Part shown: positions 45,455-54,464 of the stretch, piece after piece
Position numbering within the stretch: position 1 is the stretch's first letter
Layout: each line of letters begins with the position of its first letter
Origin: Bryobacteraceae bacterium
GTDB taxonomy: Bacteria > Acidobacteriota > Terriglobia > Bryobacterales > Bryobacteraceae
Direction of reading: 5' to 3'
NCBI GenBank assembly: GCA_025056455.1
Contig: JANWVY010000001.1
Location: 319,757 to 383,756, forward strand
DNA length: 64,000 nucleotides
Notes under the pieces: generated by a model
What the model was told of the DNA's origin: nothing
The model's database searches: none
What the model saw: only the letters and a program-made list of their open reading frames with translations
Program-made: the position numbers and the translations under genes

Positions 45455-46474
45455 TTAAACTTGGAACTCCCTCACTCTTTGAAGACACTGAGCGGCCGCT
45501 TGAGAGCGAATGGAATGCCGGGCCGCCTCCATCGCTTGGTGGAAGTCCTCACACACTCCACACAGCCACAACGTCACAGCGGCGTTCACCTCGACAATCT
45601 CTTGCCGAGGTCCACCACAACCCTGGAGAACCTCACTTGCGATGCGAGCATTGACCCAGCGGTCGCCTCCCGCGAGCTGCTCAAGCTCGGCTCGCCGAAG
45701 ACCAAAATCTTCGGGCTGGAGCACCAAGTGCGAGATTCGCCCCGAGTCGACCAGGAAGGCATCGGATTCAGTCGTCGTGGAAACTTCGTCTAGACCATCG
45801 CGGCCGTGCACAACGAGCGCCCGGCGGATGTGCGCCATGCCGGCGAGCGCTTCGGCCATGAGCTGGGCCGATTCCTTCGACGGTGCGCCGATCAACTGAT
45901 AGGGTGCGCGGGTAGGATTGGTCAATGGCCCCAGGAGATTGAACACGGTTCGCATTTTCAACTCGGCCCGCGCAGGCTGGGCATGCTTCATCGCGGGATG
46001 AATCAGCGGGGCAAAATAAAAACCGAAACCAGTTCGGCGAAGCGATTCCGTAGCCTGCTGGACATCCAAAGCGATGCGCACGCCGAGCTCCTCGAGGAGA
46101 TCCGCGCTTCCGCACTGGCTCGACAAGGACCGGTTGCCATGTTTGGCCACTGCCACACCGCAGCCGGCGACAACGAAAGCCGCGATGGTTGAGATGTTAA
46201 AGGTGCGCCCGCCATCGCCGCCAGTGCCGCAGGTGTCCACAACTGGGCGCTCTCCGAGACCGGGATCGGCCAGTTGAGCGCGCTGACGCATGGCTTCGGC
46301 AAATCCACGCAACTCGGTTGCGGTCTCACCCTTCATGCGCAGCGCCACCAAAAAAGCGGCGATCTGCGCTGGAGTCGCTTCTCCCGAAAGAATGGTGAGC
46401 ATGGCCGCCTGGGCTTGTTCGCCGGTGAGGTTCTGACCCTCGACGACCGCATGGAGAAAGGGAAGCAGCGACAC
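45455..46474 (-). CDS. trpD: Anthranilate phosphoribosyltransferase
   Basis: Second step of tryptophan synthesis: joins anthranilate to PRPP. The 339 residues carry VVDTCGTGGDGGRTFNIS (PRPP loop), VAKHGNRSLSSQCGSADLLE, MRTVFNLLGPLTNPTRAPYQ and VVHGRDGLDEVSTT, the family marks in order. The gene starts 5 bp after the yvcK stop, so it is probably translated from the TPR-yvcK-trpD transcript, an unusual setting for a trp gene. The partner TrpE/TrpG is a fusion at 58475-60643; trpC, F, A and B are not in the window. The ATG at 46474 gives the normal N-terminus. Confidence 0.96.
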   Translation of the reverse strand: MSLLPFLHAVVEGQNLTGEQAQAAMLTILSGEATPAQIAAFLVALRMKGETATELRGFAEAMRQRAQLADPGLGERPVVDTCGTGGDGGRTFNISTIAAFVVAGCGVAVAKHGNRSLSSQCGSADLLEELGVRIALDVQQATESLRRTGFGFYFAPLIHPAMKHAQPARAELKMRTVFNLLGPLTNPTRAPYQLIGAPSKESAQLMAEALAGMAHIRRALVVHGRDGLDEVSTTTESDAFLVDSGRISHLVLQPEDFGLRRAELEQLAGGDRWVNARIASEVLQGCGGPRQEIVEVNAAVTLWLCGVCEDFHQAMEAARHSIRSQAAAQCLQRVREFQV

Positions 46475-46479
46475 GGAAG

Positions 46480-47556
46480 TTAGCCTCGAGCAGTTGCCAC
46501 CAGCGGATGCAGCAAGGCTGCTCGTTGCTGCCGCCGGAAGCTAGCCAGCGCCAAACGGACCGCCACGGCAGCTGCCCGGTGCGGGTCGTGACGGACCTTC
46601 TCCGTTGCTGCCAACAGATTCTCAGAAACGACTTGAATGCCCATGGCTTCAATTTGTTCGGCATCCATCTCCACAGGTTTTGCGCGCTGCGCAGCATAAC
46701 GCTGGCGTTGTGGCCGGGGAATGACGCTGGAATTGAGAATCGCAATGTCAACCAGCGCTCCGCCAGAATGCCGGTGCAAGGCCCGGATGTGATCAGAGGC
46801 GCGAAAGCCGATGGTTTCTCCTGGCTGCCACATCAAGTTGCAGAAATACGCCTTGGCCGCCTTTGACCGGCGGATGGCTTGGGCCATGCCTCCCACCAGC
46901 AAGTTGGGAATGATGGAGGTGAACAGCGACCCCGGACCGAACGTAATTAGATCGGCGTCCTGAATGGCCTGCAGCGTTTCCGGCAAGGGGCGGACGCGAC
47001 GGGGGCGCAACAAGATCTGGCGGATGGGAGAACGGCTTTTGCTAATGCGGCTTTCCCCGCTCACCACGGTTCCATCCTCAAGCTGGGCCTCGAGAGTGAC
47101 GTTGGCGCTTGTCGAAGGATAAATCCGGCCCGCCGAGGCTAAGATTTCACTAGAAACCTTGATGGCGTGGGCAAAATCGCCCGTCAGCTGGGTGAGAGCG
47201 GTGAGAAACAAATTTCCAAAGCTGTGGCCTTTTAGGCCACGGCCTTGTGAAAAGCGGTATTGAAAAAGTCGCGAAAGCAGCGCCTCGTCGGCCGACAGCG
47301 ACACCATGCAATTGCGAATGTCGCCTGGGGGAAGCACATCAAAATCGCGGCGCAGCCGCCCGGAGCTGCCTCCGTCATCGGTCACTGTCACCACGGCCGT
47401 GATTTCGATCGTCAAGCCAGGCGGAGGTTCAAAGGCGCGCAAATCCGGCTGCGGCGCGGGCTGCGTATAGTGCTTCAGACCGGACAGCAGGGTGGAAAGC
47501 CCTGTGCCGCCGCCAATAGCCACAATCCGCAGCGGACGCGTGAGCTTTCCCGGCAT
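46480..47556 (-). CDS. yvcK: YvcK/CofD-like gluconeogenesis factor
   Basis: 358 residues. The Rossmann-like start IVAIGGGTGLSTLLSGLKHY is followed by TAVVTVTDDGGSSGRLRRDF, LPPGDIRNCMVSLS, GHSFGNLFLTALTQLTGDF and LITFGPGSLFTSIIPNLLV, all strongly diagnostic of YvcK. In other bacteria this protein binds UDP-GlcNAc and is needed for cell shape and growth on gluconeogenic carbon. The usual neighbours rapZ and whiA are absent; instead a TPR gene precedes and trpD follows. I chose the ATG at 47556 (MPGKLTRPL); a GTG at 47577 would add seven residues. Confidence 0.94.
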   Translation of the reverse strand: MPGKLTRPLRIVAIGGGTGLSTLLSGLKHYTQPAPQPDLRAFEPPPGLTIEITAVVTVTDDGGSSGRLRRDFDVLPPGDIRNCMVSLSADEALLSRLFQYRFSQGRGLKGHSFGNLFLTALTQLTGDFAHAIKVSSEILASAGRIYPSTSANVTLEAQLEDGTVVSGESRISKSRSPIRQILLRPRRVRPLPETLQAIQDADLITFGPGSLFTSIIPNLLVGGMAQAIRRSKAAKAYFCNLMWQPGETIGFRASDHIRALHRHSGGALVDIAILNSSVIPRPQRQRYAAQRAKPVEMDAEQIEAMGIQVVSENLLAATEKVRHDPHRAAAVAVRLALASFRRQQRAALLHPLVATARG

Positions 47557-47589
47557 TAGATCCAATTCAGCAACCACTTGGAAAAGTGG

Positions 47590-48183
47590 TCACTCGCCTT
47601 CCTTTTTCTCCCCAAACACTAATTCTCGAAGCGGAGAGTTTTTGCCAAACTCCAAGAAGTCTTGGTCGCTGCGGGCAAGGGAACGGTTGCGGGGATCGAT
47701 TTCGATGGCTCGCGACAAATGCTTGGCGGCTTCGTCTAGATTTCCCCTCAGGCCACAAACGATGCCCAAAGCGTAATGAATGTAATCGCTGTTTGGAGCC
47801 GCCTCGAGAGCTTTGCGCAGCTTCCCCTCTGCCTCTTCCAGCCGGCGCTGATTCATCAACCCAACGGCGTAATGATACAGTTCATCGGGCGTGCGGAGCA
47901 CAGGCTCGGAATGATTCAACCGCTGTTCACACATTCGGATGTGTAGCCGAGCCACATGGGCCATTTCGCGACTCAGCCCGCTCAGCGATTGTTCAAACAG
48001 CCGCTTGGCAGTCTGGAAATCGCGGGCATGGAACGCCTTCATAGCGTTCTCAAACACTTCAGTATGGGATTCAGATGTAACGCTCACAGTTGTGGTTTTC
48101 CCTTCGGAGGCCGCAGCCGGCTGCGCCGGAGAAGCACTTTGCGCTGTGCGGCTCGACTTCGGCGAAGGGGGAACTTTTTTCAT
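47590..48183 (-). CDS. TPR-repeat protein, cytosolic
   Basis: 197 residues. A basic, Ser/Ala/Pro-rich N-terminal 40 residues is followed by three or so TPR-like repeats: AMKAFHARDFQTAKRLFEQS, YHYAVGLMNQRRLEEAEGKL and YIHYALGIVCGLRGNLDEAA. No signal peptide or membrane segment is present. TPR domains bind other proteins; the partner is unknown. The ATG at 48183 is preferred over a GTG at 48210. It is the first gene of a probable unit with yvcK (33 bp downstream) and trpD. Confidence 0.72.
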   Translation of the reverse strand: MKKVPPSPKSSRTAQSASPAQPAAASEGKTTTVSVTSESHTEVFENAMKAFHARDFQTAKRLFEQSLSGLSREMAHVARLHIRMCEQRLNHSEPVLRTPDELYHYAVGLMNQRRLEEAEGKLRKALEAAPNSDYIHYALGIVCGLRGNLDEAAKHLSRAIEIDPRNRSLARSDQDFLEFGKNSPLRELVFGEKKEGE

Positions 48184-48360
48184 AAGGAACGTCTTGAGAC
48201 GCTGAGACACTATGATTTAGCAGAACGGCCAGTTCAATGCAAGGCCACCTGACAGGAGGCAGTCCTCGCCCGCTCGAAGCGCCAGCAGCGGAGCAAGGAG
48301 AGAGGGTTGCGGAGCATGGGGTGAATGGTTTCGCTGAGTCTGAGAGCGCACCCCTTCCTC

Positions 48361-51300
48361 CTAGAAAAGAATTTTTAGACCGAGTTGAAGTTGGCGGTTG
48401 GGCCGCGCCGTTCCTCCAATCACCCCGAAATTCGGGTTGCCGAGCACACTTCCGGGAGTGCCCAACTGAGGCGTATTCAAAAGATTGAAAGCCTCGGCTC
48501 GAAATTCGGCGCGAAGGCCCTCTTTCTGGGGGATGCGGAACGTTCGAAAAAGGCCCAGATCGGTGCTCACCACGCCGGGCCCGAAAAGGATGTTGCGACC
48601 GGCATTGCCTTGCACGAATTGCGCGGGGAACACGAAAGCCGCCACGTCAAACCAGCGGTCGGCAGAAGGATTCCCTAGTTTTCCGGAGGCCACGCGGTTG
48701 GGCCAGTTCGCGCTGCCTGTGTTGGCGTTATCGAAGTTCAAGGTCAGTGTGAAGGGCAAGCCCGAAGAAAGCGTCGTAATGCCGCTCAACGACCAATCAC
48801 CGAGGATTGCCGCCGCGAGGCCGGATGAGGCGACCATGCGGCCTTTGCCAAAGGGCAGATCATACAGCCCACTGAAGACCAACCTCTGCGATACATGATG
48901 ATCGGAGAGACCGCGGTTGAGGCGGCGGTTGCGAGTATCGACTACGGAGCCGGATCCAGCCGACGTACAGCCATCGCACAGATCGATATTCGATTGCCCG
49001 TCGATGGCGCGCCCAAAAGTGTATGCGGCAAGAAAGGTGAGACCGTTTGAGAAACGGCGCTCTAACCGGGAGGAAACGCCATGATAGACGCTCGTCACCC
49101 AAGGCTCGACGGCGAGAATGCTTCCGCTGGTAAGGACACCTGCGTAGGGCCGCCGGGGGTTCACAGCGCCTGGTCCGGGTACTGGCTGGTTGCCTTCGTA
49201 GGCGCCGTAGAGCTTGGTGCCCAGGTTACCAACGTAATTTACTTCCCAGACCAGATTGCGGGCCAATTCCTTCTGCAAGCTCAGGCTCCACTGCTGAACA
49301 TAAGGAATTGTGTTACGCGTCGGCCAGCTGCGGACTTGAACCGTGCCACGCGGATCCAACCGGTAGTTGGAGGGATCGATGGGTGCAGGCCGCGCAGGCA
49401 AGGTCCCGCTAAGAGAAATGGTGGAAGTAAGGAACGTTTGATCGGAGATGATGTTATAGCCACCGAATCCAACAAAGGGGGGATTATTCGTCATGCGCTG
49501 GCTCACACCGAATCCCTCGTCCTGAGCAAAGAACACTCCATATCCAGCGCGCACAACCAAGGCCCGGGGCGCGCGCCAGGCGAGCCCGAAACGGGGCGCG
49601 AAATTATTCCGGTCTAGCGTTTGTAGAGCGCGCGGCAGGCGGGAGTCTCCAGCAATTACATATTGCCCGAAGAGCGGCCCTGGAGAAAGGACTAAATTCG
49701 CCAGCCGCCCGTTGGCATCCCAGAACGGCGCGGTAATTTCGTAACGAATACCGACGCTAATTGTTAGTGCAGAAGAAAAATTCCAATCGTCCTGCACATA
49801 AAGATAGTAGTTTCGGGCCCGCTCGTTGGCCAGAGACGGGGTGCCGATGGTGATGGAGTTGGGGAGTCCGAGCAACAAATCCGCTACCGAACTACCCGTG
49901 CCTGGTCGCCGCTGCGGATTCTGCGTAAAAACCCCAGAAAAGTTAAATGAACCGCGACCCTGCAAAGCGGCGAAAGTCGGAATGTCTAGGTATTGGAAGT
50001 CAAACCCTAACTTCACGGTGTGCTTGCCTTGCACTAAGGAGAGGTTGTCGGAAAGGTTCCACACTTTCGACTTTTTATCCAGAGGGTTATTGCCGAAATT
50101 GGGCGGCTGCTCGCCGAGCGTTGCATAGCCATTGACGGTAAAGATTGGGATTGACGAGTTGATCCCTGGCGCCAGACTTCCAACGAGAATTTCGTCTTTG
50201 GGGAGCGTGGCATCCTGAACCACACCCACCTGGTTGTAGGCGAACCTCAGCTCATTAACTATGTTCGGCCGCAGAATCCGTGTGTAGCCCGCCCCCCAGC
50301 TTCGAGCAGGAATCTGACGGTTCACTCCGGTTTGAGCCCCCACGGGCAACACAGGCAGCCGAGCGAAATTCCCATCATCAAAGGAAAACCGGAGAAAAAT
50401 CGTGTCTCGCGGTGAGGCGCTGTAATCCCCGCGGATGGTGGCATTGTTGATTCGCGTGGCTTGTAAAGGATTACTGACCCAGTTTCGCGCCGTGCCACCT
50501 AGATTCGGATCCGGATAACGATCGACGAGACTTTTTCCAGTGCGGTCAAACCGCGCGGTGGGAATGATATTGTTGGGAAACAAATCCCGTATGAAACCGC
50601 TGCCAGCCGGATTCGCTCGAGTCGTGGCAGGATCATAAATGGGAAGCCCGAAGACGCCGTTTCGTTCGGCGGTTAGAGGAACCGTGGCGGTCCCGGTGTC
50701 TCCTTCGCTGATGTGGGTTCGCTGAAAAGCACCGTGCCACCAGGCTCGGTTTTTCACAAAAGGTCCGCCCAGCGCCCCCCCAAACTGGTGCTGTAAATAC
50801 AAGGGTCGGGTGGCGGTCGGCGGAATAAAGTAATCGCGCGCATCCATTTTGTTGTTGCGGAAAAATTCAAAAGCTGAACCATGAAGCTCATTGGTACCGG
50901 ATTTTGTGACAACGTTGACAACAGCCCCAGCCGAGGCTCCATATTCAGCGGAATAGTTGCTCGTTTGCACCTTGAATTCGCTAATCGCCTCAAGTGAAGG
51001 ACGCATGGCATCACGGGCGCGATTGTCAAGTCCACGTAAATAATTTTGGTTTCTCGCCCCATCGAGCAAAAACGCGTTCTGTAGCCCCCGGTTGCCGTAG
51101 GCCGAAAAACTGCGGTCGCGCGAACGCGTGCTTGGAACGGCGCCAGCCGTTAGATTGCCAAGATCAAGGTAATTGCGGCCGTTTAACGGCAGCTGTTGGA
51201 TGCGCCGTTCCTCAATAACTTGACCGATGGTGTTACTTTTTTCCTCGAGCAATCCAGCATCCGCCGTCACCGTAATGGACTCAGAAGTAGAACCCGTTTC

Positions 51301-51612
51301 TAGGGTCAGACGCAACGCGAGCACGTCATCGACCCGCAAGCTGACGCCCGACCGAACCAAGCGTTTGAACCCTGGTGCGGAAACTTCAATCGTGTAGATT
51401 GAGGGGCGCAACAGCGGAGCCGAAAAATTGCCATCCGGACCCGTTGTTAGCTCGCGAACCAAATCGCCCGTTTCCGCTCCAATCAAGCGAACCAGAGCCC
51501 CAGGAACGACAGCTCCAGATGGATCGAGAACCACCCCGTTGATAGCCCCGGAGGAAGTTTGAGCCAGAAGCGTCCTGGCGCCGAGGAGGACCGTAAGCAG
51601 CAGGGAAAACAT
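48361..51612 (-). CDS. Oar-like TonB-dependent outer-membrane receptor
   Basis: 1083 residues. A signal peptide (FSLLLTVLLGARTLLAQ) is followed by a CnaB/carboxypeptidase-regulatory domain (GAINGVVLDPSGAVVPGALV), a plug with LPLNGRNYLDLGNLTAGAVP, and the barrel. The C-terminus reads GLKILF, with the final aromatic residue needed for barrel assembly. AGGTCAGG precedes the ATG at 51612; an upstream in-frame start would add an unconvincing Pro/Arg-rich region. It resembles the receptor at 11387-14884 only in architecture, so they are distant paralogues. It follows a NarX/NarL-type two-component pair on the same strand after about 80 bp, which may control it (inference). Confidence 0.93.
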   Translation of the reverse strand: MFSLLLTVLLGARTLLAQTSSGAINGVVLDPSGAVVPGALVRLIGAETGDLVRELTTGPDGNFSAPLLRPSIYTIEVSAPGFKRLVRSGVSLRVDDVLALRLTLETGSTSESITVTADAGLLEEKSNTIGQVIEERRIQQLPLNGRNYLDLGNLTAGAVPSTRSRDRSFSAYGNRGLQNAFLLDGARNQNYLRGLDNRARDAMRPSLEAISEFKVQTSNYSAEYGASAGAVVNVVTKSGTNELHGSAFEFFRNNKMDARDYFIPPTATRPLYLQHQFGGALGGPFVKNRAWWHGAFQRTHISEGDTGTATVPLTAERNGVFGLPIYDPATTRANPAGSGFIRDLFPNNIIPTARFDRTGKSLVDRYPDPNLGGTARNWVSNPLQATRINNATIRGDYSASPRDTIFLRFSFDDGNFARLPVLPVGAQTGVNRQIPARSWGAGYTRILRPNIVNELRFAYNQVGVVQDATLPKDEILVGSLAPGINSSIPIFTVNGYATLGEQPPNFGNNPLDKKSKVWNLSDNLSLVQGKHTVKLGFDFQYLDIPTFAALQGRGSFNFSGVFTQNPQRRPGTGSSVADLLLGLPNSITIGTPSLANERARNYYLYVQDDWNFSSALTISVGIRYEITAPFWDANGRLANLVLSPGPLFGQYVIAGDSRLPRALQTLDRNNFAPRFGLAWRAPRALVVRAGYGVFFAQDEGFGVSQRMTNNPPFVGFGGYNIISDQTFLTSTISLSGTLPARPAPIDPSNYRLDPRGTVQVRSWPTRNTIPYVQQWSLSLQKELARNLVWEVNYVGNLGTKLYGAYEGNQPVPGPGAVNPRRPYAGVLTSGSILAVEPWVTSVYHGVSSRLERRFSNGLTFLAAYTFGRAIDGQSNIDLCDGCTSAGSGSVVDTRNRRLNRGLSDHHVSQRLVFSGLYDLPFGKGRMVASSGLAAAILGDWSLSGITTLSSGLPFTLTLNFDNANTGSANWPNRVASGKLGNPSADRWFDVAAFVFPAQFVQGNAGRNILFGPGVVSTDLGLFRTFRIPQKEGLRAEFRAEAFNLLNTPQLGTPGSVLGNPNFGVIGGTARPNRQLQLGLKILF

Positions 51613-51691
51613 GGCCTGACCTATATCATGTTTTTGGTCTGGAAGGGAGGTTCTCTTCCCACATCCCCACCCGCCGCCAAGCCCGTCTGGC

Positions 51692-52408
51692 CTATTCAGA
51701 GACGGCGGTGGCTGCTTCGGGAAGCTCTTTGGCCGGCGTCTCCACTGGACTAACTGAAAAACGAGTAAGCCCAGCGGCAAGCGCTAATTGCGTGAGGCCC
51801 GCCACGTTACTCACTGCAAGCTTCTTCATCATAGTCTTGCGATAACTGCGTACCGTTTGGAGACCTAAATCGAGCAAGACAGCGATTTCTTTACTCGTCT
51901 TGCCCTCGGCGACTAAACGCAAGACTTGCAGCTCGCGGGGTGATAGGCCTTCCAGAGCCTGGGGCGTACCCTTTTCGCGGGACTCACCTCGCTTGATCCG
52001 GTTCAACAGGCGGTCCGAAACTTGCGGACTCAGATAGGAACCCCCACGAGCGACCGTTCGTAAGGCGTCCAGCAACTCGGCGTCGGAAGCACGTTTGAGC
52101 ACAAAGGCCCGGGCTCCAGAACGAATCGCGCTCACCACAGAGTTTTCATCGTCATACATGGACAAGATGATCACTTTGCTTTCCGGACAATGACGCACGA
52201 TCTCACCCGTGGCCTCAATCCCGTTCAGCTTCGGCAAATGAATATCGATGAGGACCAGATGAGGGCGAAGCTTCTTGCATAGCGCAACCGCCTCAGCCCC
52301 ATCTTCGGCTTCCCCGCAGACGCGGAACTCCTCGTTGTTACGCAGGATCGCCTTGATTCCATCCCGCATGATCTTGTGATCGTCGACTAGTAAGATGTCG
52401 TAGAGCAT
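51692..52408 (-). CDS. NarL/FixJ-type response regulator
   Basis: 238 residues. The receiver domain (1-125) has acidic DD at 9-10, phospho-acceptor Asp 55 in LVLIDIHLPK, Ser in ILSMYDD and Lys in FVLKRAS. The LuxR-type helix-turn-helix (about 150-215) reads LSPRELQVLRLVAEGKTSKE and TVRSYRKTMMKKLAVSN. A 25-residue Ala/Pro/Glu tail follows. It should bind DNA as a dimer when phosphorylated by the kinase gene 20 bp upstream. The gene just downstream is the giant receptor, a plausible target. Confidence 0.95.
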   Translation of the reverse strand: MLYDILLVDDHKIMRDGIKAILRNNEEFRVCGEAEDGAEAVALCKKLRPHLVLIDIHLPKLNGIEATGEIVRHCPESKVIILSMYDDENSVVSAIRSGARAFVLKRASDAELLDALRTVARGGSYLSPQVSDRLLNRIKRGESREKGTPQALEGLSPRELQVLRLVAEGKTSKEIAVLLDLGLQTVRSYRKTMMKKLAVSNVAGLTQLALAAGLTRFSVSPVETPAKELPEAATAVSE

Positions 52409-52428
52409 ATTGGCACCGTGCGTTCAAA

Positions 52429-53262
52429 CTAAGGCGGCGACGAAAGCCGCGGCGACGAGGAGGCTGAGGACGACGAGGCTGGCGACGCAGAGCTTGGCGA
52501 CGAAGCTGGCGGAGCAGAGGGCGACGGCGATGGCGGCAGCGAGGGGGAGGCCGAGGGCGAGGGGGCAGGCTGAGAAGAAGAGGAACGGTAAACGAGCTTC
52601 ACGTTGGTTCCAGCACCGGGCCGAGACTCCACCAGCAGTTCAAGCCCAGCGCTTGCCGCCCGGTGGCGCATCCAGAGCAAACCTAGCCCTCGCGGCGCAG
52701 CGATCTCTTTCGAGACGTCGAAGCCAACCCCGTTGTCTCGAATCTCCAGTCGAATGTCGCTCCCTTGTTGGAAGACAATTTCAATCAAGTCCGCCTGTGA
52801 GTGACGCGCCGCGTTATCCAAGGCAAGTTCGACGATCTGGAACGCAGCGCTGGCCACAGGGGGCGGTAGATGAGCCTTTGAGTCTGTCAAAAGCCGGATC
52901 GTGGCCGATGTCGATTCCCGGAAGCGGCCCACGAGGGTGTCCAGGGCGTAGCGCAAACCGGAGCGCTGTACGATATCCGGATTTAGCTGATAGCTGAGTT
53001 GCCTCACCTCTTCAATCGCTTTCTCCAGCAACTGTTGAGCTTCGAGAGCCCGCTCGCTCAGTTCTGGAAACCGCGAGGCGCAGTCCTGCCGCATGAGGTC
53101 GATCTGAAGACCGACGACGGTCAGAATCTGCCCGACTTGCTCATGCAAGACACAAGCCACATGGTGCAGCTGTTGGTCTCGTTGGGCCAGTGAAGCCAGC
53201 AGCCTGTTCGCCACCGCCTCAGTGCCCAGAACATTCTCCCCCATGAATGATTTACGGCTCAT
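52429..53262 (-). CDS. NarX/DesK-type histidine kinase with a Ser/Pro-rich tail
   Basis: 277 residues, no membrane segment. The HisKA_3 phospho-acceptor region has His 40 in ACVLHEQVGQILTVV. The HATPase domain shows ALDNAARHSQADLIEIVF, DNGVGFD and GLGLLWMRHRAASAGLELLV. From about residue 226 the protein ends in a 50-residue low-complexity tail of Ser, Pro and Ala (SSSSQPAPSPSASPSLPPSP and on). It is encoded by a purine-biased, GC-rich simple-sequence tract (about 52430-52580) whose other strand has an acidic open frame. The tail looks like repeat expansion and is not part of the catalytic fold. It pairs with the response regulator 20 bp downstream. Confidence 0.9.
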   Translation of the reverse strand: MSRKSFMGENVLGTEAVANRLLASLAQRDQQLHHVACVLHEQVGQILTVVGLQIDLMRQDCASRFPELSERALEAQQLLEKAIEEVRQLSYQLNPDIVQRSGLRYALDTLVGRFRESTSATIRLLTDSKAHLPPPVASAAFQIVELALDNAARHSQADLIEIVFQQGSDIRLEIRDNGVGFDVSKEIAAPRGLGLLWMRHRAASAGLELLVESRPGAGTNVKLVYRSSSSQPAPSPSASPSLPPSPSPSAPPASSPSSASPASSSSASSSPRLSSPP

Positions 53263-53411
53263 GATGCAACATTTTTCGCCCCGTTGGCAAGTCTGTTCTT
53301 TTCAACGGTTGAAAGGCGGATCTGGCCAGTGAGCCCGCGCCCTGCTTGGCAGAGAGCCAAGTTTCGCCTCTCAGCCAGACTCTGCCTAGGGCTTTCTTTC
53401 AGGCCCAGACA

Positions 53412-54461
53412 TCAGGGTAAAACTTCCACTTGAAGTGGATTTCGGAGGCGTCTTTCCCAATCGAGGAATTCGCCAAGAGGCGATCCGCGACGCGTGCGAA
53501 ACAGGACGTACGCCGTTTTTTCGGTGTAGCGGTCACCAGCTTTCAGCGGTGTCTTCACCTGGCTGATCAGGTGACGGTCCCAATACTTGCCGTTGTTGGC
53601 CCCGTCATTGATCGAAGTCTTTGGTTGAGCCGTTTGAGAGGCCGTGTAGGAGAGCACAACAGCGCCATAGCCATATCCGCGGTCGGCATGATAGAAGGCG
53701 ATCCAGGGAAGATCGACAGCAAGAGGCTCTTTCTCAAGCAGCGGCTTTCGTTGCTCAAACGTTACAGCCTGAACTCCGCCGCCGGCACGCGGCCAAGCGC
53801 AATGAGTGAAGAAATCATCCATCGTCATTTCTTGGTTGCGCAGCCAGAACATTTCAATTGGATTTACAATCTGCAGTTCCGATTCAAACAGAAAGTAAGG
53901 GACATGGGCAAAAAACTGGTACTGTGCGCGCAGCCGGATCTCCGGATAGTCACGGTGAAACCCCTGTAGCTGCAAGGTAACGGACTCCGGGAAGGCATCA
54001 AGATGGTGGAGCTGGACCGGAGTCCAGGTCGCCATGCTGGTGTAGCTGCGCGCGCCCGCCCGCTGAAAGCTTGGCGCCCAGTGCATGCGATTCTGAGTCC
54101 GGCGAAGTGTAACGCCGGCGAGTTTGAAGGTGAGCGCTCGCAGCATGCCGCTATCTTCGAGCCCATCGGGCAGGGAGCGCGGTGTTAAATCGGCGACGAA
54201 CACGCTGTTTTCCACCAGTAAGCCGACTTGGCCGGGCTGGCGCACAACTCGGACGGAATCGCTTGGGCCGAGCGAAGCGACAGGAAACACGCGCGTCTGA
54301 TTGGCTCCAATCGTGACATAAAGGGTGCGAGGCTGACCCCAGATTTGCACTACCACAGGCTCTTGGAGGCGCGCTAGGCCGGCCGTTTCCCGGACGCGCA
54401 CTTGCTGGGCACTGACGAGGAAACTCGAAAGCCAGACGAGCAAACTCGTAACGGTTAGCAT
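53412..54461 (-). CDS. Secreted protein, unknown function (possible polysaccharide-acting beta-sandwich)
   Basis: 349 residues. A signal peptide (VTSLLVWLSSFLVSAQ) is followed by a beta-rich mature protein with VRETAGLARLQEPVVVQIWG near the start, then a central region with YFLFESELQIVNPIEMFWLR. The C-terminal half has WIAFYHADRGYGYGAVVLSY and NDGANNGKYWDRHLISQ. I do not recognise a specific family. The pattern of a beta-sandwich with conserved Trp, Tyr, Asp and His residues resembles carbohydrate-active secreted proteins such as DUF4861-like families, but this is weak. It starts 3 bp after the stop of the upstream dihydroorotate-dehydrogenase-like gene, so they form one unit. Confidence 0.62.
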   Translation of the reverse strand: MLTVTSLLVWLSSFLVSAQQVRVRETAGLARLQEPVVVQIWGQPRTLYVTIGANQTRVFPVASLGPSDSVRVVRQPGQVGLLVENSVFVADLTPRSLPDGLEDSGMLRALTFKLAGVTLRRTQNRMHWAPSFQRAGARSYTSMATWTPVQLHHLDAFPESVTLQLQGFHRDYPEIRLRAQYQFFAHVPYFLFESELQIVNPIEMFWLRNQEMTMDDFFTHCAWPRAGGGVQAVTFEQRKPLLEKEPLAVDLPWIAFYHADRGYGYGAVVLSYTASQTAQPKTSINDGANNGKYWDRHLISQVKTPLKAGDRYTEKTAYVLFRTRRGSPLGEFLDWERRLRNPLQVEVLP

Positions 54462-54464
54462 CGC

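Noticed and set aside
52410-52997. Plus-strand 195-residue frame over the low-complexity tract
   Set aside because: An antisense shadow of the kinase tail; its acidic repeat reflects the simple-sequence DNA.
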